From assembly GCA_937876095.1 (NCBI GenBank), contig CALFIE010000095.1:1-20763 (forward strand): a DNA stretch of 20,763 bases, read 5' to 3'. The position numbers and the translations under genes are program-made. The notes beneath the pieces are model-generated. The model searched no databases. It was not told the origin of the DNA and was given only the letters and a program-made list of their open reading frames with translations. This document shows, one piece after another, positions 1-7,947 of this stretch (within the stretch, counting starts at the first letter, position 1; every line of letters starts with the position of its first letter). The stretch is from an uncultured Flavobacteriales bacterium (GTDB lineage Bacteria > Bacteroidota > Bacteroidia > Flavobacteriales > Weeksellaceae).

Positions 1-81
1 ATAGGCTTATTATTGCTAACATTACAGGGATGGGTAATTAAACGGATAATCAAATTATTTTTCGTTATATTGGCAGAATAA
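1..81 (+). CDS. 3' end of a gene cut by the left edge (possible transposase tail)
   Basis: Reading from base 1, the frame stays open for 26 codons and stops with TAA at 79-81. The visible tail is hydrophobic then basic (IGLLLLTLQGWVIKRIIK followed by LFFVILAE). Codons 7-54 lie in a 48-bp sequence that recurs, inverted and in the same frame, at the right edge, where the protein ends differently. A shared coding end with different last residues is what one expects of an insertion-sequence transposase whose stop codon comes from flanking DNA. I do not recognise the family from so short a piece; it may also be an ordinary membrane-protein C-terminus. No start is visible. Confidence 0.35.
   Translation: MGLLLLTLQGWVIKRIIKLFFVILAE
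7..54 (+). repeat. 48-bp terminal inverted repeat, left copy
   Basis: Identical over 48 bp to the reverse complement of 20716-20763; the sequences diverge right after the shared ATAATCAAA. The left copy has six further bases before the repeat, while the right copy runs to the last base of the window. The simplest reading is the outer end of one multicopy element present in opposite orientations on both sides, where an assembly would break. Confidence 0.9.
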
Positions 82-114
82 GCACCATTTCAAATTATTT
101 TAATTAAAAAATTA

Positions 115-933
115 ATGAAAAAATATTTCATCGCAATCGTTTTATTATTACTTCTATTCTCTTGCAAAAGCAGAAAATTGAAAAATGATTCCGGTGAAAG
201 CAACCCCAATTTTCCAACTGATATTTCTGCACCAATTACCGAAAATGCATTTTTCTTTAACAAAATTTTAGAAAAAAGTGATTTTGAATCTTTGAAAATC
301 AATAGCAAAGTAGATGTACAAAGCGAGAAAAACATCCCAACAATAGATGCAACTATGTATCTAGAAAAAGACAAAAAGGTATGGATGAACCTAAGTTTTG
401 TAGTTTTCGGAGTAGCTCGCGGAATTGCCACACCATCTGGAATTAAAGCGTACGAAAAAATCAACGGAACATACATAGATTCTGATTACAAATACCTCAA
501 CAATTTATTGGGAGTAGATTTCATCAATTTCAAAGTATTGCAAAATATTTTGCTTGGCAAAACCTTTGTACCAATTAATCCCCGTGATTTTGTTTTAACC
601 AAAAATGAGCAAGGTTACAGTCTGAATTCCTTTAAAAATCAAAAAATATCCAAAAACAATCAAGATTCTGAGTACAAAATCCACCTCAATTATGCGGATA
701 ATTTTGAATTGATGAACTTAACCATAGAAAGTGTAACTACCAACGAAATTTTGGCAATAGAATACAGCATTTACGAGAATTTTGAGAAATTGAGACTACC
801 CAAAAATGTTAAAATAATTATAAAAGGGGAGAAAAACAGTCAGATTTTAATTGAAAATACGAAATTTGACTCTGCAAAAATGGCAACTCCCTATTCTGTA
901 CCTAAAAATTACAAGAAAACAATTATTAAATGA
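115..933 (+). CDS. DUF4292 family lipoprotein
   Basis: 272-aa predicted lipoprotein. The N-terminus is a lipoprotein signal (MKKYFIAIVLLLLLFSC) with lipobox LFSC, so Cys17 would be lipidated; no Asp at +2 argues for possible outer-membrane transport. The rest resembles the DUF4292 family of Bacteroidota, a conserved envelope protein of unknown role encoded just before an M23/EnvC-type gene, as here. The mature part has mixed beta-strand character and no catalytic motif I can identify. The stop overlaps the next start by 4 nt (ATGA at 930-933), so the two are translationally coupled. No TAnnTTTG promoter is visible in 82-114, so transcription probably enters from the left. The start is the only ATG that keeps the whole signal peptide. 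Confidence 0.8.
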   Translation: MKKYFIAIVLLLLLFSCKSRKLKNDSGESNPNFPTDISAPITENAFFFNKILEKSDFESLKINSKVDVQSEKNIPTIDATMYLEKDKKVWMNLSFVVFGVARGIATPSGIKAYEKINGTYIDSDYKYLNNLLGVDFINFKVLQNILLGKTFVPINPRDFVLTKNEQGYSLNSFKNQKISKNNQDSEYKIHLNYADNFELMNLTIESVTTNEILAIEYSIYENFEKLRLPKNVKIIIKGEKNSQILIENTKFDSAKMATPYSVPKNYKKTIIK

Positions 934-2510
934 GAAAGGTTTTACGTATAATTTTCACTGTTTTTTTGCCCCTATTTTTCTATGGGCAATCTAAAGAGCA
1001 ACTGCAAAGGCAAAATGCGGATCTCAAAAAACAAATCGCAACCATCAATCAAACTTTAGCAAAAACTCAATCCGAAGCTAAATTATCGGTTTCTTATCTG
1101 AATGATGTTAATAAAAAAATTGCGCTTCGTGAGAAAGTGTACAACAATACCCAAAAAGAAAAACGTCTGATTGAAGATGACATTTACCTTAGACAATTAG
1201 AAATTAATCGCCAAAACAAAGAATTGGGCATTTTACGAAAAAATTATGCAGCTGTTCTGGTAAAAGCCTATAAAAACAAAGGGGTACAAAACAAAGTAAC
1301 CTTCATATTATCTTCTAAAAATTTAGGTGAAGGTTTGCGCAGAGTTCAATACCTGAAACAATACGCTGATTACCAAGATAGAAAAGCCGCAGAAATTTCT
1401 GATGCCGCTGCAAAAATTAAAAAATCGATTGTTCAGCGACAAGTTTCTATGAAAAGTAAAGAGGTCTTACTTGTAAATCAAGAGAAAGATTTAGTTACCA
1501 TCAATGAAGACCGAGAACAAAAAGAGCGAGTTTTGGCAGATTTCAAAAAAAATGAAGTAAAACTTACTGCAGAACTTAGACAAAAACAAGCACAAAACAA
1601 AGTAATTGAAGGTAAAATTAGAACCATCATTGCAGAGGAAATCAAAATTGCTAAAGCTAAAGAAGAAGCAGAGAAGAAAGCAGTAGCAGAACGTTTACGA
1701 ATTGCAAAAATTGCCGCAGAAAAAGAAAAAGCTAGAATAGAAGCAGAAAACAAAGCCAAAATTGCAGCAGCAGCTGAAGCCAAAAGAAAAGCAGATGAAG
1801 AAGCCAGAAAATTAAGAGAAATTGCTAACAAAAAAGCGGCAGAAGAAGCAGAAAAAGCCAAATTAGCAGAAGAAGCAGATTCCAAAAAATTAGAAGATTC
1901 TAGAAAAGCTGCAGATGCACAAAGAGCAGAAGCAAGAAGAGTAATTGCAGCCAAAGAAGCTGCAGATGCTGCAGACAAAGCAAGAATTGCAGCAGATAAA
2001 GCCAATGCAGCAAGAGCAACAGAAGCAGCACTCAATAAAAATAATGAAGACGCCAAAAAAGCAGCAGAAGCAAAAACTATGACCAGTTTTGGGATTACTA
2101 CAAATACGGTAAGTTTTTCTGCAAATAAAGGGCGGATTTCACGACCTGTAGAAGGACAAATTACACATTATTTCGGGAGACAAGCTCATGCTGTTTTCAA
2201 AAATATTGTAGAAGAAAACAACGGAATCAAAATTTCAACCAATGCTGGTGCAAAAGCGAAATGTGTATTTCCGGGGCGTGTTTCTAAAGTTTTTGTAACA
2301 GGTGAAACCAAAACCGTAATGATAAAACATGGGGATTATTTCACCGTTTACTCTAATCTAGAAAATTCTTATGTTACAGAAAACCAACAAGTTGCTACCG
2401 GAATTCCAATCGGTGCCATTGCACAAGATTTTGATGGCAGTTATACCCTAGATTTCCAAATTTGGAACGGAAGCAAACCAATAGATCCACTTCATTGGAT
2501 AGCTTACTAA
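930..2510 (+). CDS. envC: EnvC-like LytM (M23) factor, probably a non-catalytic amidase activator
   Basis: 526-aa secreted protein: signal peptide about 1-20, long coiled coil about 20-225, then a highly repetitive Ala/Lys/Glu-rich helix to about 385, and a C-terminal LytM/M23 domain about 405-526. This is the plan of EnvC, which is recruited at the division site and activates N-acetylmuramoyl-L-alanine amidases. The zinc ligands of active M23 peptidases are missing: the usual HxxxD region reads NNGIKI, and the usual HFEI motif reads LDFQI. So it is probably a regulator and not an endopeptidase. The domain still ends with the family-typical PIDPLHW. The start overlaps the upstream stop. The Ala/Lys/Glu helix produces a long spurious open frame on the opposite strand. 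Confidence 0.82.
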   Translation: MRKVLRIIFTVFLPLFFYGQSKEQLQRQNADLKKQIATINQTLAKTQSEAKLSVSYLNDVNKKIALREKVYNNTQKEKRLIEDDIYLRQLEINRQNKELGILRKNYAAVLVKAYKNKGVQNKVTFILSSKNLGEGLRRVQYLKQYADYQDRKAAEISDAAAKIKKSIVQRQVSMKSKEVLLVNQEKDLVTINEDREQKERVLADFKKNEVKLTAELRQKQAQNKVIEGKIRTIIAEEIKIAKAKEEAEKKAVAERLRIAKIAAEKEKARIEAENKAKIAAAAEAKRKADEEARKLREIANKKAAEEAEKAKLAEEADSKKLEDSRKAADAQRAEARRVIAAKEAADAADKARIAADKANAARATEAALNKNNEDAKKAAEAKTMTSFGITTNTVSFSANKGRISRPVEGQITHYFGRQAHAVFKNIVEENNGIKISTNAGAKAKCVFPGRVSKVFVTGETKTVMIKHGDYFTVYSNLENSYVTENQQVATGIPIGAIAQDFDGSYTLDFQIWNGSKPIDPLHWIAY

Positions 2511-2542
2511 AAAAATCTTTAACTTTACAAAAAATTTAAAAA

Positions 2543-2749
2543 ATGATAACTTTAACTATACTTTCGCTGTCTTGGCAACATTTGCTAATTGTAGCGTTGA
2601 TTTTACTTATACTTTTCGGAGGAAAAAAAATTCCTGAAATGATGAAAGGTTTGGGTTCTGGAATCAAAGAATTCAAAGATGCCGTGAAAGAAGAAGACAA
2701 AAAACCTTCTGATAACCAAAATAGCGGTACATCAGCGAATAATTCTTAA
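2543..2749 (+). CDS. tatA: Sec-independent translocase subunit TatA/TatE
   Basis: 68-aa single-span protein. An N-terminal transmembrane helix (about 8-25) leads into the hallmark FGGKKIPE (25-32), then an amphipathic helix (MMKGLGSGIKEFKDAVKEE) and a polar acidic tail. TatA oligomers form the variable pore through which the twin-arginine pathway exports folded proteins across the inner membrane. TatC is not in this window. The gene lies 32 nt after envC and 15 nt before DUF4254 on the same strand, which fits a common envelope operon. Length is at the short end for TatA but normal for Bacteroidota. Confidence 0.92.
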   Translation: MITLTILSLSWQHLLIVALILLILFGGKKIPEMMKGLGSGIKEFKDAVKEEDKKPSDNQNSGTSANNS

Positions 2750-2764
2750 GGATCTTTAGAGAAA

Positions 2765-3379
2765 ATGGAATTTACAGAAATCGCTTGGAATACTTTCAGC
2801 AAAGCTATTAGCGACTATCACGACGTGGATAATGTAGATGCGCCTGATAAAAACTCCTTTGAAAAAGGCAGTTTGGAACATCTTTTGTATTCTAAAAACT
2901 GGATTGATACCGTTCAGTGGCATTTAGAAGATATTATCCGTGATGAAAATATAGAACCAAAAGCAGCATTATTACTCAAAAGAAGAATAGACACTTCTAA
3001 CCAAAAAAGAACAGATTTGGTGGAGTATATAGACACTTGGTTTTTACAAAAATTTCAACATATTACGCCAAAAATAGAGGCAAAAATAAACACCGAAACT
3101 CCAGCTTGGGCAGTAGATCGGTTATCTATTTTGGCGCTGAAAATCTATCATATGTCACTAGAAGCAAACAGATCAACTGCTTCAGCAGAACATAGAGCCA
3201 ATTGCCTGAAAAAGCTCGATGTGCTTTTGGAACAGAAAAAAGATCTCATTACTTCTATTAATCAGTTGTTGATTGATATAGAGAACGGTCAAGTTAAGAT
3301 GAAAGTGTACAAACAAATGAAAATGTACAACGATGAAAGTCTTAACCCAATCCTGTATCAAAAAACAGCAAAGGAATGA
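2765..3379 (+). CDS. DUF4254 domain protein
   Basis: 204-aa soluble, mostly helical protein with no signal peptide. It resembles DUF4254, a Bacteroidota family of unknown function often found near envelope or glycan genes. Visible features are an acidic N-terminal stretch (DYHDVDNVDAPDK) and a histidine/tryptophan-containing helix (NWIDTVQWHLEDIIRDE), followed by RRIDTSNQKRTDLVEYID. The stop overlaps the next start by 4 nt (ATGA at 3376-3379), so it is translationally coupled to the lipoprotein downstream. Function cannot be assigned from sequence. Confidence 0.72.
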   Translation: MEFTEIAWNTFSKAISDYHDVDNVDAPDKNSFEKGSLEHLLYSKNWIDTVQWHLEDIIRDENIEPKAALLLKRRIDTSNQKRTDLVEYIDTWFLQKFQHITPKIEAKINTETPAWAVDRLSILALKIYHMSLEANRSTASAEHRANCLKKLDVLLEQKKDLITSINQLLIDIENGQVKMKVYKQMKMYNDESLNPILYQKTAKE

Positions 3380-3822
3380 AGAATTTTTTTTCGATTATTA
3401 TTTGTTTATATTTGTTAAGCTCATGCTCTGTAGATAAAATTAATTTATCCCCTATTGCAGGAAATTTTGTCAACATTACAAATGGTACACAACAAAATCT
3501 TGATTTTGCCACCAAAACAGAGTTTACTGTAAATGCTTCTGAAATAACCAATCTTTTGGCAGATTTTCCTAGAATTAATAATGAGAAAATAAACAAAGAA
3601 GTTGTGGTGATGAAGTTTAACATCAATGAATATATTTATGCTACGCAAGCTTATAATTTAACAGGTAAAGTAAAAGCACAAAAAAATTTCGAAAATTCTT
3701 ATAAAAAGCTTCAAAAATTAAAATCTAATCTCAAGCCAGATGAAGAAGAAGTACTAAATCGTTATTTAGTAAAAATTAAAACAAGTATTGGTATTCTAGA
3801 AAATGCCAATATTTCAAAATAA
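3376..3822 (+). CDS. small predicted lipoprotein
   Basis: 148 aa beginning MKNFFSIIICLYLLSSC: a lipoprotein signal with lipobox LSSC (Cys17). The mature part is short, Lys/Asn-rich and partly helical toward the C-terminus, with no domain I recognise. It overlaps the DUF4254 stop by 4 nt and is followed 17 nt later by ribA, so it sits inside the operon. Probably a peripheral envelope protein peculiar to this lineage; no function is proposed. Confidence 0.65.
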   Translation: MKNFFSIIICLYLLSSCSVDKINLSPIAGNFVNITNGTQQNLDFATKTEFTVNASEITNLLADFPRINNEKINKEVVVMKFNINEYIYATQAYNLTGKVKAQKNFENSYKKLQKLKSNLKPDEEEVLNRYLVKIKTSIGILENANISK

Positions 3823-3839
3823 AAAAACAACCAATTTCC

Positions 3840-4445
3840 ATGCTTACAACTCAAGCGGAAGCTAATATTCCCACAGAATATGGTAATTTCCGAATGATTG
3901 CTTTCTCTGAAAACGAAAGTGATTGGATGCCACATTTAGCTATCATCGCAGAAAATACCGATTTTTCTAAACCAGTAAACGTACGGTTTCATTCAGAATG
4001 TATTACAGGCGAAGTTTTTCATTCTAAAAAATGTGAGTGCGGTCAACAACTTGACGCCGCAATAAAATACACCCATGAAAATGGAGGGATTATCGTGTAT
4101 CTTAGACAAGAAGGGAGAAACATCGGTATCATCAATAAATTGAAAGCCTATGCTTTACAAGAAAAAGGTTTAGACACAGTTGAAGCAAATCTGCAATTAG
4201 GATTACCTGCAGATGATAGAAATTTTGATGTTGCAATTGATATTTTAAAAATTCTCGATGTAAAAGAAATCAATCTTCTGACCAACAATCCCGACAAGAT
4301 AAGATATGTTGAAAACAGTGATATTCATCTAAATAAAAGGATTCCTTTACAGATGAAATCCAACGAAAATTCCAAATCGTACCTTAAAATAAAAAAAGAT
4401 TATTTCGGTCATCTTTTGGATGACGAAAAAGAACTAAACGACTAA
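3840..4445 (+). CDS. ribA: GTP cyclohydrolase II
   Basis: 201 aa; converts GTP to 2,5-diamino-6-ribosylamino-4(3H)-pyrimidinone 5'-phosphate, formate and pyrophosphate, the first step of riboflavin synthesis. The zinc cysteines Cys54, Cys65 and Cys67 (SECITGEVFHSKKCECG) match the positions known from E. coli RibA. Also present are the GTP-binding LRQEGRNIGI (88-97), the DDRNFD segment (125-130) with the catalytic-type Asp/Arg, and LLTNNPDK (146-153). It is a stand-alone RibA and not the RibBA fusion common in other bacteria. Flavin supply could matter to the ApbE/DUF2271 module further on, but the genes are not linked. A strong terminator begins at the stop codon. Confidence 0.93.
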   Translation: MLTTQAEANIPTEYGNFRMIAFSENESDWMPHLAIIAENTDFSKPVNVRFHSECITGEVFHSKKCECGQQLDAAIKYTHENGGIIVYLRQEGRNIGIINKLKAYALQEKGLDTVEANLQLGLPADDRNFDVAIDILKILDVKEINLLTNNPDKIRYVENSDIHLNKRIPLQMKSNENSKSYLKIKKDYFGHLLDDEKELND

Positions 4446-4475
4446 AAAAAGTTTCAGAGCTTCTGAAGCTTTTTT
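4445..4475. terminator. bidirectional terminator between ribA and deoD
   Basis: Thirteen-base stem (4445-4457 with 4463-4475, one G-T pair) closed by loop AGCTT, with an A run on the left and a T run on the right. It starts at the last base of ribA and ends 7 nt before the deoD stop, so it can terminate both convergent genes. Confidence 0.88.
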
Positions 4476-4481
4476 GTTTTT

Positions 4482-5189
4482 CTACAGTTTCAAAGCTGTT
4501 TCAAGAGCCAGTTCTATCATAGGTTTCAGCGCTCTTTCGCGTTCATCAGCAGAAATTTGTTCGTGTGTTGGGATGACATCTGAAACGGTAAGAATACAAG
4601 CCGCATTTTTACCTAAATATTTTGCGTTGGCAAAAAGGGCAAAAGATTCCATTTCTACCGCCAAACAATTATATTTCTGCGCAATTTCTGGAATTGCAGG
4701 ATTTTTTCTATAAAAAATATCACTTGTGTGAATGTTGGTTTTCTTTAAATCTAAAGATAATTCCTCTGCTGTTTGATTAATTTTTTCAAATGCAATTCCT
4801 TGGTGCGGAAGAATTTTCTCTTCAATTTCCCAAGCATATTTTGCAAAAGTGCTTTCACTTGCAGCATTTTCTACATTCAGAATATCAAAAACATTCAAAT
4901 CTGTGGTATATGCTCCACAAGTCCCGATTCTGATGATGGTGTCCACTTCATATTCCGTGAAAAGTTCATAAGAATAAATACCAATACTTGGTGCGCCCAT
5001 TCCACTTGCACCTACGGTAATTTCTTTGCCTTTATACAAGCCCGTATAAAAGAAAACATTTCTGGTTTTGCTTACCAATTTTGCGTCCTGCAAAAAATTT
5101 TCTGCAATATATTTGGCTCTCAAAGGATCTCCTGGTTGCAAAACTGTTTTCGCAATCTCCCCTTTTTTGGCACTGATGTGTATGCTCAT
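4482..5189 (-). CDS. deoD: purine-nucleoside phosphorylase, DeoD type
   Basis: 235 aa; phosphorolysis of purine (deoxy)nucleosides to the free base and (deoxy)ribose 1-phosphate for salvage. Residues line up with the E. coli hexameric enzyme: Gly20 and Arg24 in QPGDPLRAK, Arg43, Arg87 in IRIGTCGA (phosphate binding), Glu179-Met180-Glu181 in AVEMES (ribose) and Asp204 in TVSD (base protonation). Length is normal. A TAnnTTTG promoter lies at 5208-5215 with a TTTG box 16 nt upstream of it. It is convergent with ribA and is probably a single-gene transcript. Confidence 0.95.
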   Translation of the reverse strand: MSIHISAKKGEIAKTVLQPGDPLRAKYIAENFLQDAKLVSKTRNVFFYTGLYKGKEITVGASGMGAPSIGIYSYELFTEYEVDTIIRIGTCGAYTTDLNVFDILNVENAASESTFAKYAWEIEEKILPHQGIAFEKINQTAEELSLDLKKTNIHTSDIFYRKNPAIPEIAQKYNCLAVEMESFALFANAKYLGKNAACILTVSDVIPTHEQISADERERALKPMIELALETALKL

Positions 5190-5207
5190 AAGTCAAAATA
5201 TTATTCA

Positions 5208-5235
5208 CAAATGTAATCAAGTTTTCATCATCAAA
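5208..5235 (-). promoter_or_regulatory. promoter of deoD
   Basis: On the minus strand TACATTTG (5215-5208) matches the Bacteroidota -7 box TAnnTTTG. A TTTG (-33-like) ends 16 nt upstream, at 5232-5235. The deoD start follows 19 nt after the -7 box. Confidence 0.6.
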
Positions 5236-5240
5236 CCAAA

Positions 5241-5267
5241 ATTCCCGGTACATTTTGTATCGGGAAT
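5241..5267 (-). terminator. terminator of the lipoprotein gene 5293-5817
   Basis: Eleven-base stem 5241-5251 with 5257-5267 (one G-T pair), loop of 5 nt, followed on the minus strand by a short T run. It lies 26 nt beyond the lipoprotein stop. Confidence 0.6.
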
Positions 5268-5292
5268 CATTTTATATAGGGTTTTGAATGAG

Positions 5293-5817
5293 TTAAAGCG
5301 ATTTCACTTTGGATTCATCTATATTATAGAATTTTATCACACTTTCGTAATCGGTAAGATCTACATTGGCATTTTTACCGAAACTTGCAGGCACAATCAC
5401 CACTCTGAAAGTTTGACCATTCAAATAAGTGTCTTTGAAGGCTTGAGTTTGAGTAGAAAAATCAATCGTTCCACCTGCTTTTATCAGAATATCAGCTTTG
5501 GTAAAATCAAAATCATAATCTAATTCACCTTGTGTAAGGAACAACGTTCTTGGGATTGACTGCCAAATCGGATTACCGTTGCTGGTACCGTTTTGTCTAA
5601 AAATCAATATTACATCACTACTATAAATTGGATTATTGAATTGTTTATAAATTTCATATACATTGGTAGTCGTGTTTTTTACAAAACTCTGGTTTTTTAA
5701 ATCATAAACTACAGAATAGGTATCATTATCTACAGTTTGTACATCGTTTGTTCTGGTGCAGCTAACTACTACAAATCCTAAAATTGCTACTAGCAAAATA
5801 GTAAAATACTTTTTCAT
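5293..5817 (-). CDS. predicted lipoprotein, unknown function
   Basis: 174 aa beginning MKKYFTILLVAILGFVVVSC with a lipoprotein signal (lipobox VVSC, Cys20). The mature domain looks all-beta: YSVVYDLKNQSF, a tyrosine/valine-rich middle with IYSSDVILIFRQNG and IPRTLFLTQGELDYDFDF, then FRVVIVPASFG and YESVIKFYNI near the end. This pattern belongs to small lipoproteins widespread in flavobacteria, with no known role. Monocistronic: its own terminator follows, and a divergent promoter region separates it from the GH3 gene. Confidence 0.72.
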   Translation of the reverse strand: MKKYFTILLVAILGFVVVSCTRTNDVQTVDNDTYSVVYDLKNQSFVKNTTTNVYEIYKQFNNPIYSSDVILIFRQNGTSNGNPIWQSIPRTLFLTQGELDYDFDFTKADILIKAGGTIDFSTQTQAFKDTYLNGQTFRVVIVPASFGKNANVDLTDYESVIKFYNIDESKVKSL

Positions 5818-5926
5818 TTTTATTAAATTTTAAATTGTTGTTTCTATTGGTTTGATATTTATTTTCAAAAAAGGTTAAAGCTAAAACAACATTTTTTGTT
5901 CCACAAGTTATTTCATCTAAAAATTG

Positions 5927-5934
5927 TACTTTTG
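5927..5934 (+). promoter_or_regulatory. promoter -7 box of the GH3 gene
   Basis: TACTTTTG matches TAnnTTTG, 17 nt before the ATG at 5952. No clean TTG -33 element at the usual distance. Confidence 0.5.
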
Positions 5935-5951
5935 TTGATATTAGAATTTAT

Positions 5952-7679
5952 ATGAAAAAAACAGTTCTCTTACTCCTATTATCCTTGTTTTTTGCAAAAT
6001 TTTCAGCACAATATCAACCGAAAAATCTATCAAAAGAAGATTTGAAAAACGCCAATTCTTGGGTTGAAAAAACCTATAACTCACTTTCTCAAGACGAAAA
6101 ATTGGGGCAACTATTCATTGTAGCGTTGTATACCAACAAAGGCGAAGATTTCATAACTAATATTAGAAATATTGTTACTAAAGAAAAAATTGGTGGATTA
6201 ATTTTGATGCAAGACGATGCAGCGATAGAAATAAATTTGGTAAATGAATTTCAACAAAAATCAAAAGTTCCATTAATGATTGGGATGGATGCAGAATGGG
6301 GACTCTACCAAAGAATTGCAAAGGCGAACAAATTTCCTTGGGCGATTACTTTAGGTGCGATACAAGATAAAAAATTGGTGTACGAAATGTCCCAAAAAAT
6401 TGCCGAAGACTGCAAAAGAATGGGTATAAATTGGGATTTTGCACCAGTTGTTGACGTGAATACCAATCCTGCAAATCCGATTATTGGTAACAGAAGTTTT
6501 GGTTCAGATGTGCAAAATGTAACCAATTCTGCTTTAGCTTATGCAAATGGTTTGCAAGATGCTAAAATTTTAGGCGCAATCAAACATTTCCCTGGACACG
6601 GCGACACCGACAAAGATTCTCACTTAGATTTGCCCGTAGTTTCGCATAATTTAGAAAGATTGAATTCTGTAGAACTCGCTCCTTTCAAAGCATTGATGAA
6701 TAAAGGAATTGGCGGTGTTATGGTTGCTCATTTGTATGTTCCTGCACTGGAAAGTGGAAAAGGAATTCCGGCTTCGATTTCTAAAAATATCATTACTGGA
6801 ATTTTGAAAGAAAAATTTGGTTACAAAGGTCTCATCATAACCGATGCTTTGAATATGGGTGCAGTTGCAAGCAAATACAAAGCCGGAGAATTGGATGCAT
6901 TGGCTTTCAAAGCGGGAAATGACATTATGCTTTTTTCGCAAGATGTTACCACCGGAAAAAAACTGATTCAACAAGCGATTGATAATGGCGAAATTTCGCA
7001 AAACCGAGTAGAAGAAAGCGTGAAAAAAATGCTTTTGACCAAATATTTCCTCGGTTTGGATAAATATTCCCCTAAAAATCCTGAAAACATTAATCAAGAT
7101 TTGAATAATGATTCGCATAAAATGGTGGTGCAAAAAATGTATGCAAACGCGTTAACTTTGTTAAAGGACGAGAAAAAATTGCTCCCACTTAACTGCAAAG
7201 AAACCTACTATTACGTTCCGCTGGAAGAAGCACCTTACGAAACTTTTTTGAATCAACTAAATTTAGGAACAACGGTTATCATCAAAAAATCAACGGAAAT
7301 CGCAACGATTCCTCAGAATTCTAGAGTAATTGTTGGTTTTCAAAAAGATAATTCTACGGCGTATAAACCCTACAAAATTTCAGATGCAAGCAAGAAAATT
7401 TTGGCTGAATTAAGTAAAAATCAGCAAATAATTTTGGATGTTTTCGGTTCGCCTTATGCATTAAAAGATGTGGATATTTCTAAAATTTCCACTGTTTTGA
7501 TTTCTTATGAAAACAATGATGATGCAATGACCGCAACTGCAAAAGCACTTTTAGGTGAAACCAAAATTTGGGGCAGGCTTCCGGTTTTAGTAAACGAAAA
7601 CCTGAAATACGGAATGGGAATTGACTTGAATCCATCAGTAAGAACGAATTTTAATAGTACAAAAACAGTGGTTGAGTAA
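5952..7679 (+). CDS. glycoside hydrolase family 3, NagZ-like beta-N-acetylglucosaminidase
   Basis: 575-aa exported enzyme (signal about 1-19, ending KFSAQ). The GH3 catalytic domain spans about 40-370. Motifs: GLILMQDDA (82-90), IGMDAEWGL (110-118), KHFPGHGDTDKDSH (211-224) with the NagZ-type catalytic Asp/His loop, and GLIITDALNMGA (293-304) carrying the probable nucleophile Asp298. The C-terminal about 200 residues resemble a GH3 alpha/beta domain. Expected action is release of N-acetylglucosamine from peptidoglycan or chitin fragments. Many Bacteroidota homologues are fused to a C-terminal beta-lactamase-like domain; this one ends before any such domain. A signal peptide puts it outside the cytoplasm, unlike proteobacterial NagZ. 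Confidence 0.85.
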   Translation: MKKTVLLLLLSLFFAKFSAQYQPKNLSKEDLKNANSWVEKTYNSLSQDEKLGQLFIVALYTNKGEDFITNIRNIVTKEKIGGLILMQDDAAIEINLVNEFQQKSKVPLMIGMDAEWGLYQRIAKANKFPWAITLGAIQDKKLVYEMSQKIAEDCKRMGINWDFAPVVDVNTNPANPIIGNRSFGSDVQNVTNSALAYANGLQDAKILGAIKHFPGHGDTDKDSHLDLPVVSHNLERLNSVELAPFKALMNKGIGGVMVAHLYVPALESGKGIPASISKNIITGILKEKFGYKGLIITDALNMGAVASKYKAGELDALAFKAGNDIMLFSQDVTTGKKLIQQAIDNGEISQNRVEESVKKMLLTKYFLGLDKYSPKNPENINQDLNNDSHKMVVQKMYANALTLLKDEKKLLPLNCKETYYYVPLEEAPYETFLNQLNLGTTVIIKKSTEIATIPQNSRVIVGFQKDNSTAYKPYKISDASKKILAELSKNQQIILDVFGSPYALKDVDISKISTVLISYENNDDAMTATAKALLGETKIWGRLPVLVNENLKYGMGIDLNPSVRTNFNSTKTVVE

Positions 7680-7947
7680 TGTGGCTAAAAATTAAACCAC
7701 AAAAGGAACAAAAGAATTTTCATTGCTAAAAGTAATACAAAAGTAAACAAAGATAAAAATCAAAGATTTTTGATAATTCAATAAATTAATGAAATTGTAT
7801 ATTACTTTTTTATAAAATATATATAATAGAGCATAATTTTGTCATTCCGAAGGAATCTAAACCAAATTTGTAGAGATGCTTTCCGCATGACAAAATAATC
7901 ACAAAATTTAATAAAATAGAAACACCTTTCGTTTCACTTAGAATAAT
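7680..7947. repeat. gap with degenerate MITE/REP-like repeats
   Basis: No gene seen. It begins with an AACCACAAAAGG-type motif and contains the hairpin AAAAATCAAAGATTTTT (7755-7771), shared exactly with 10837-10853. It also holds a larger inverted repeat, ATTTTGTCAT (7836-7845) with ATGACAAAAT (7887-7896), enclosing TTCCGAAGGAATCT, a REP-like arrangement. A TAATTTTG at 7834-7841 overlaps that repeat and could act as a promoter for bshA, but may be coincidental. Confidence 0.55.

Noticed and set aside
1478..2056. 192-aa open frame antisense to the EnvC-like gene
   Set aside because: Ala/Ser/Leu-rich mirror of the Ala/Lys/Glu repeat on the coding strand; no start context and no independent signal.
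5032..5253. 73-aa minus-strand frame overlapping the start of deoD
   Set aside because: It overlaps deoD codons in another frame and reads through its promoter; Cys/Arg-rich product without any motif.
4474..5523. Plus-strand frames opposite deoD and the lipoprotein gene
   Set aside because: The minus-strand genes have conserved active-site residues or signal peptides; these frames have neither.
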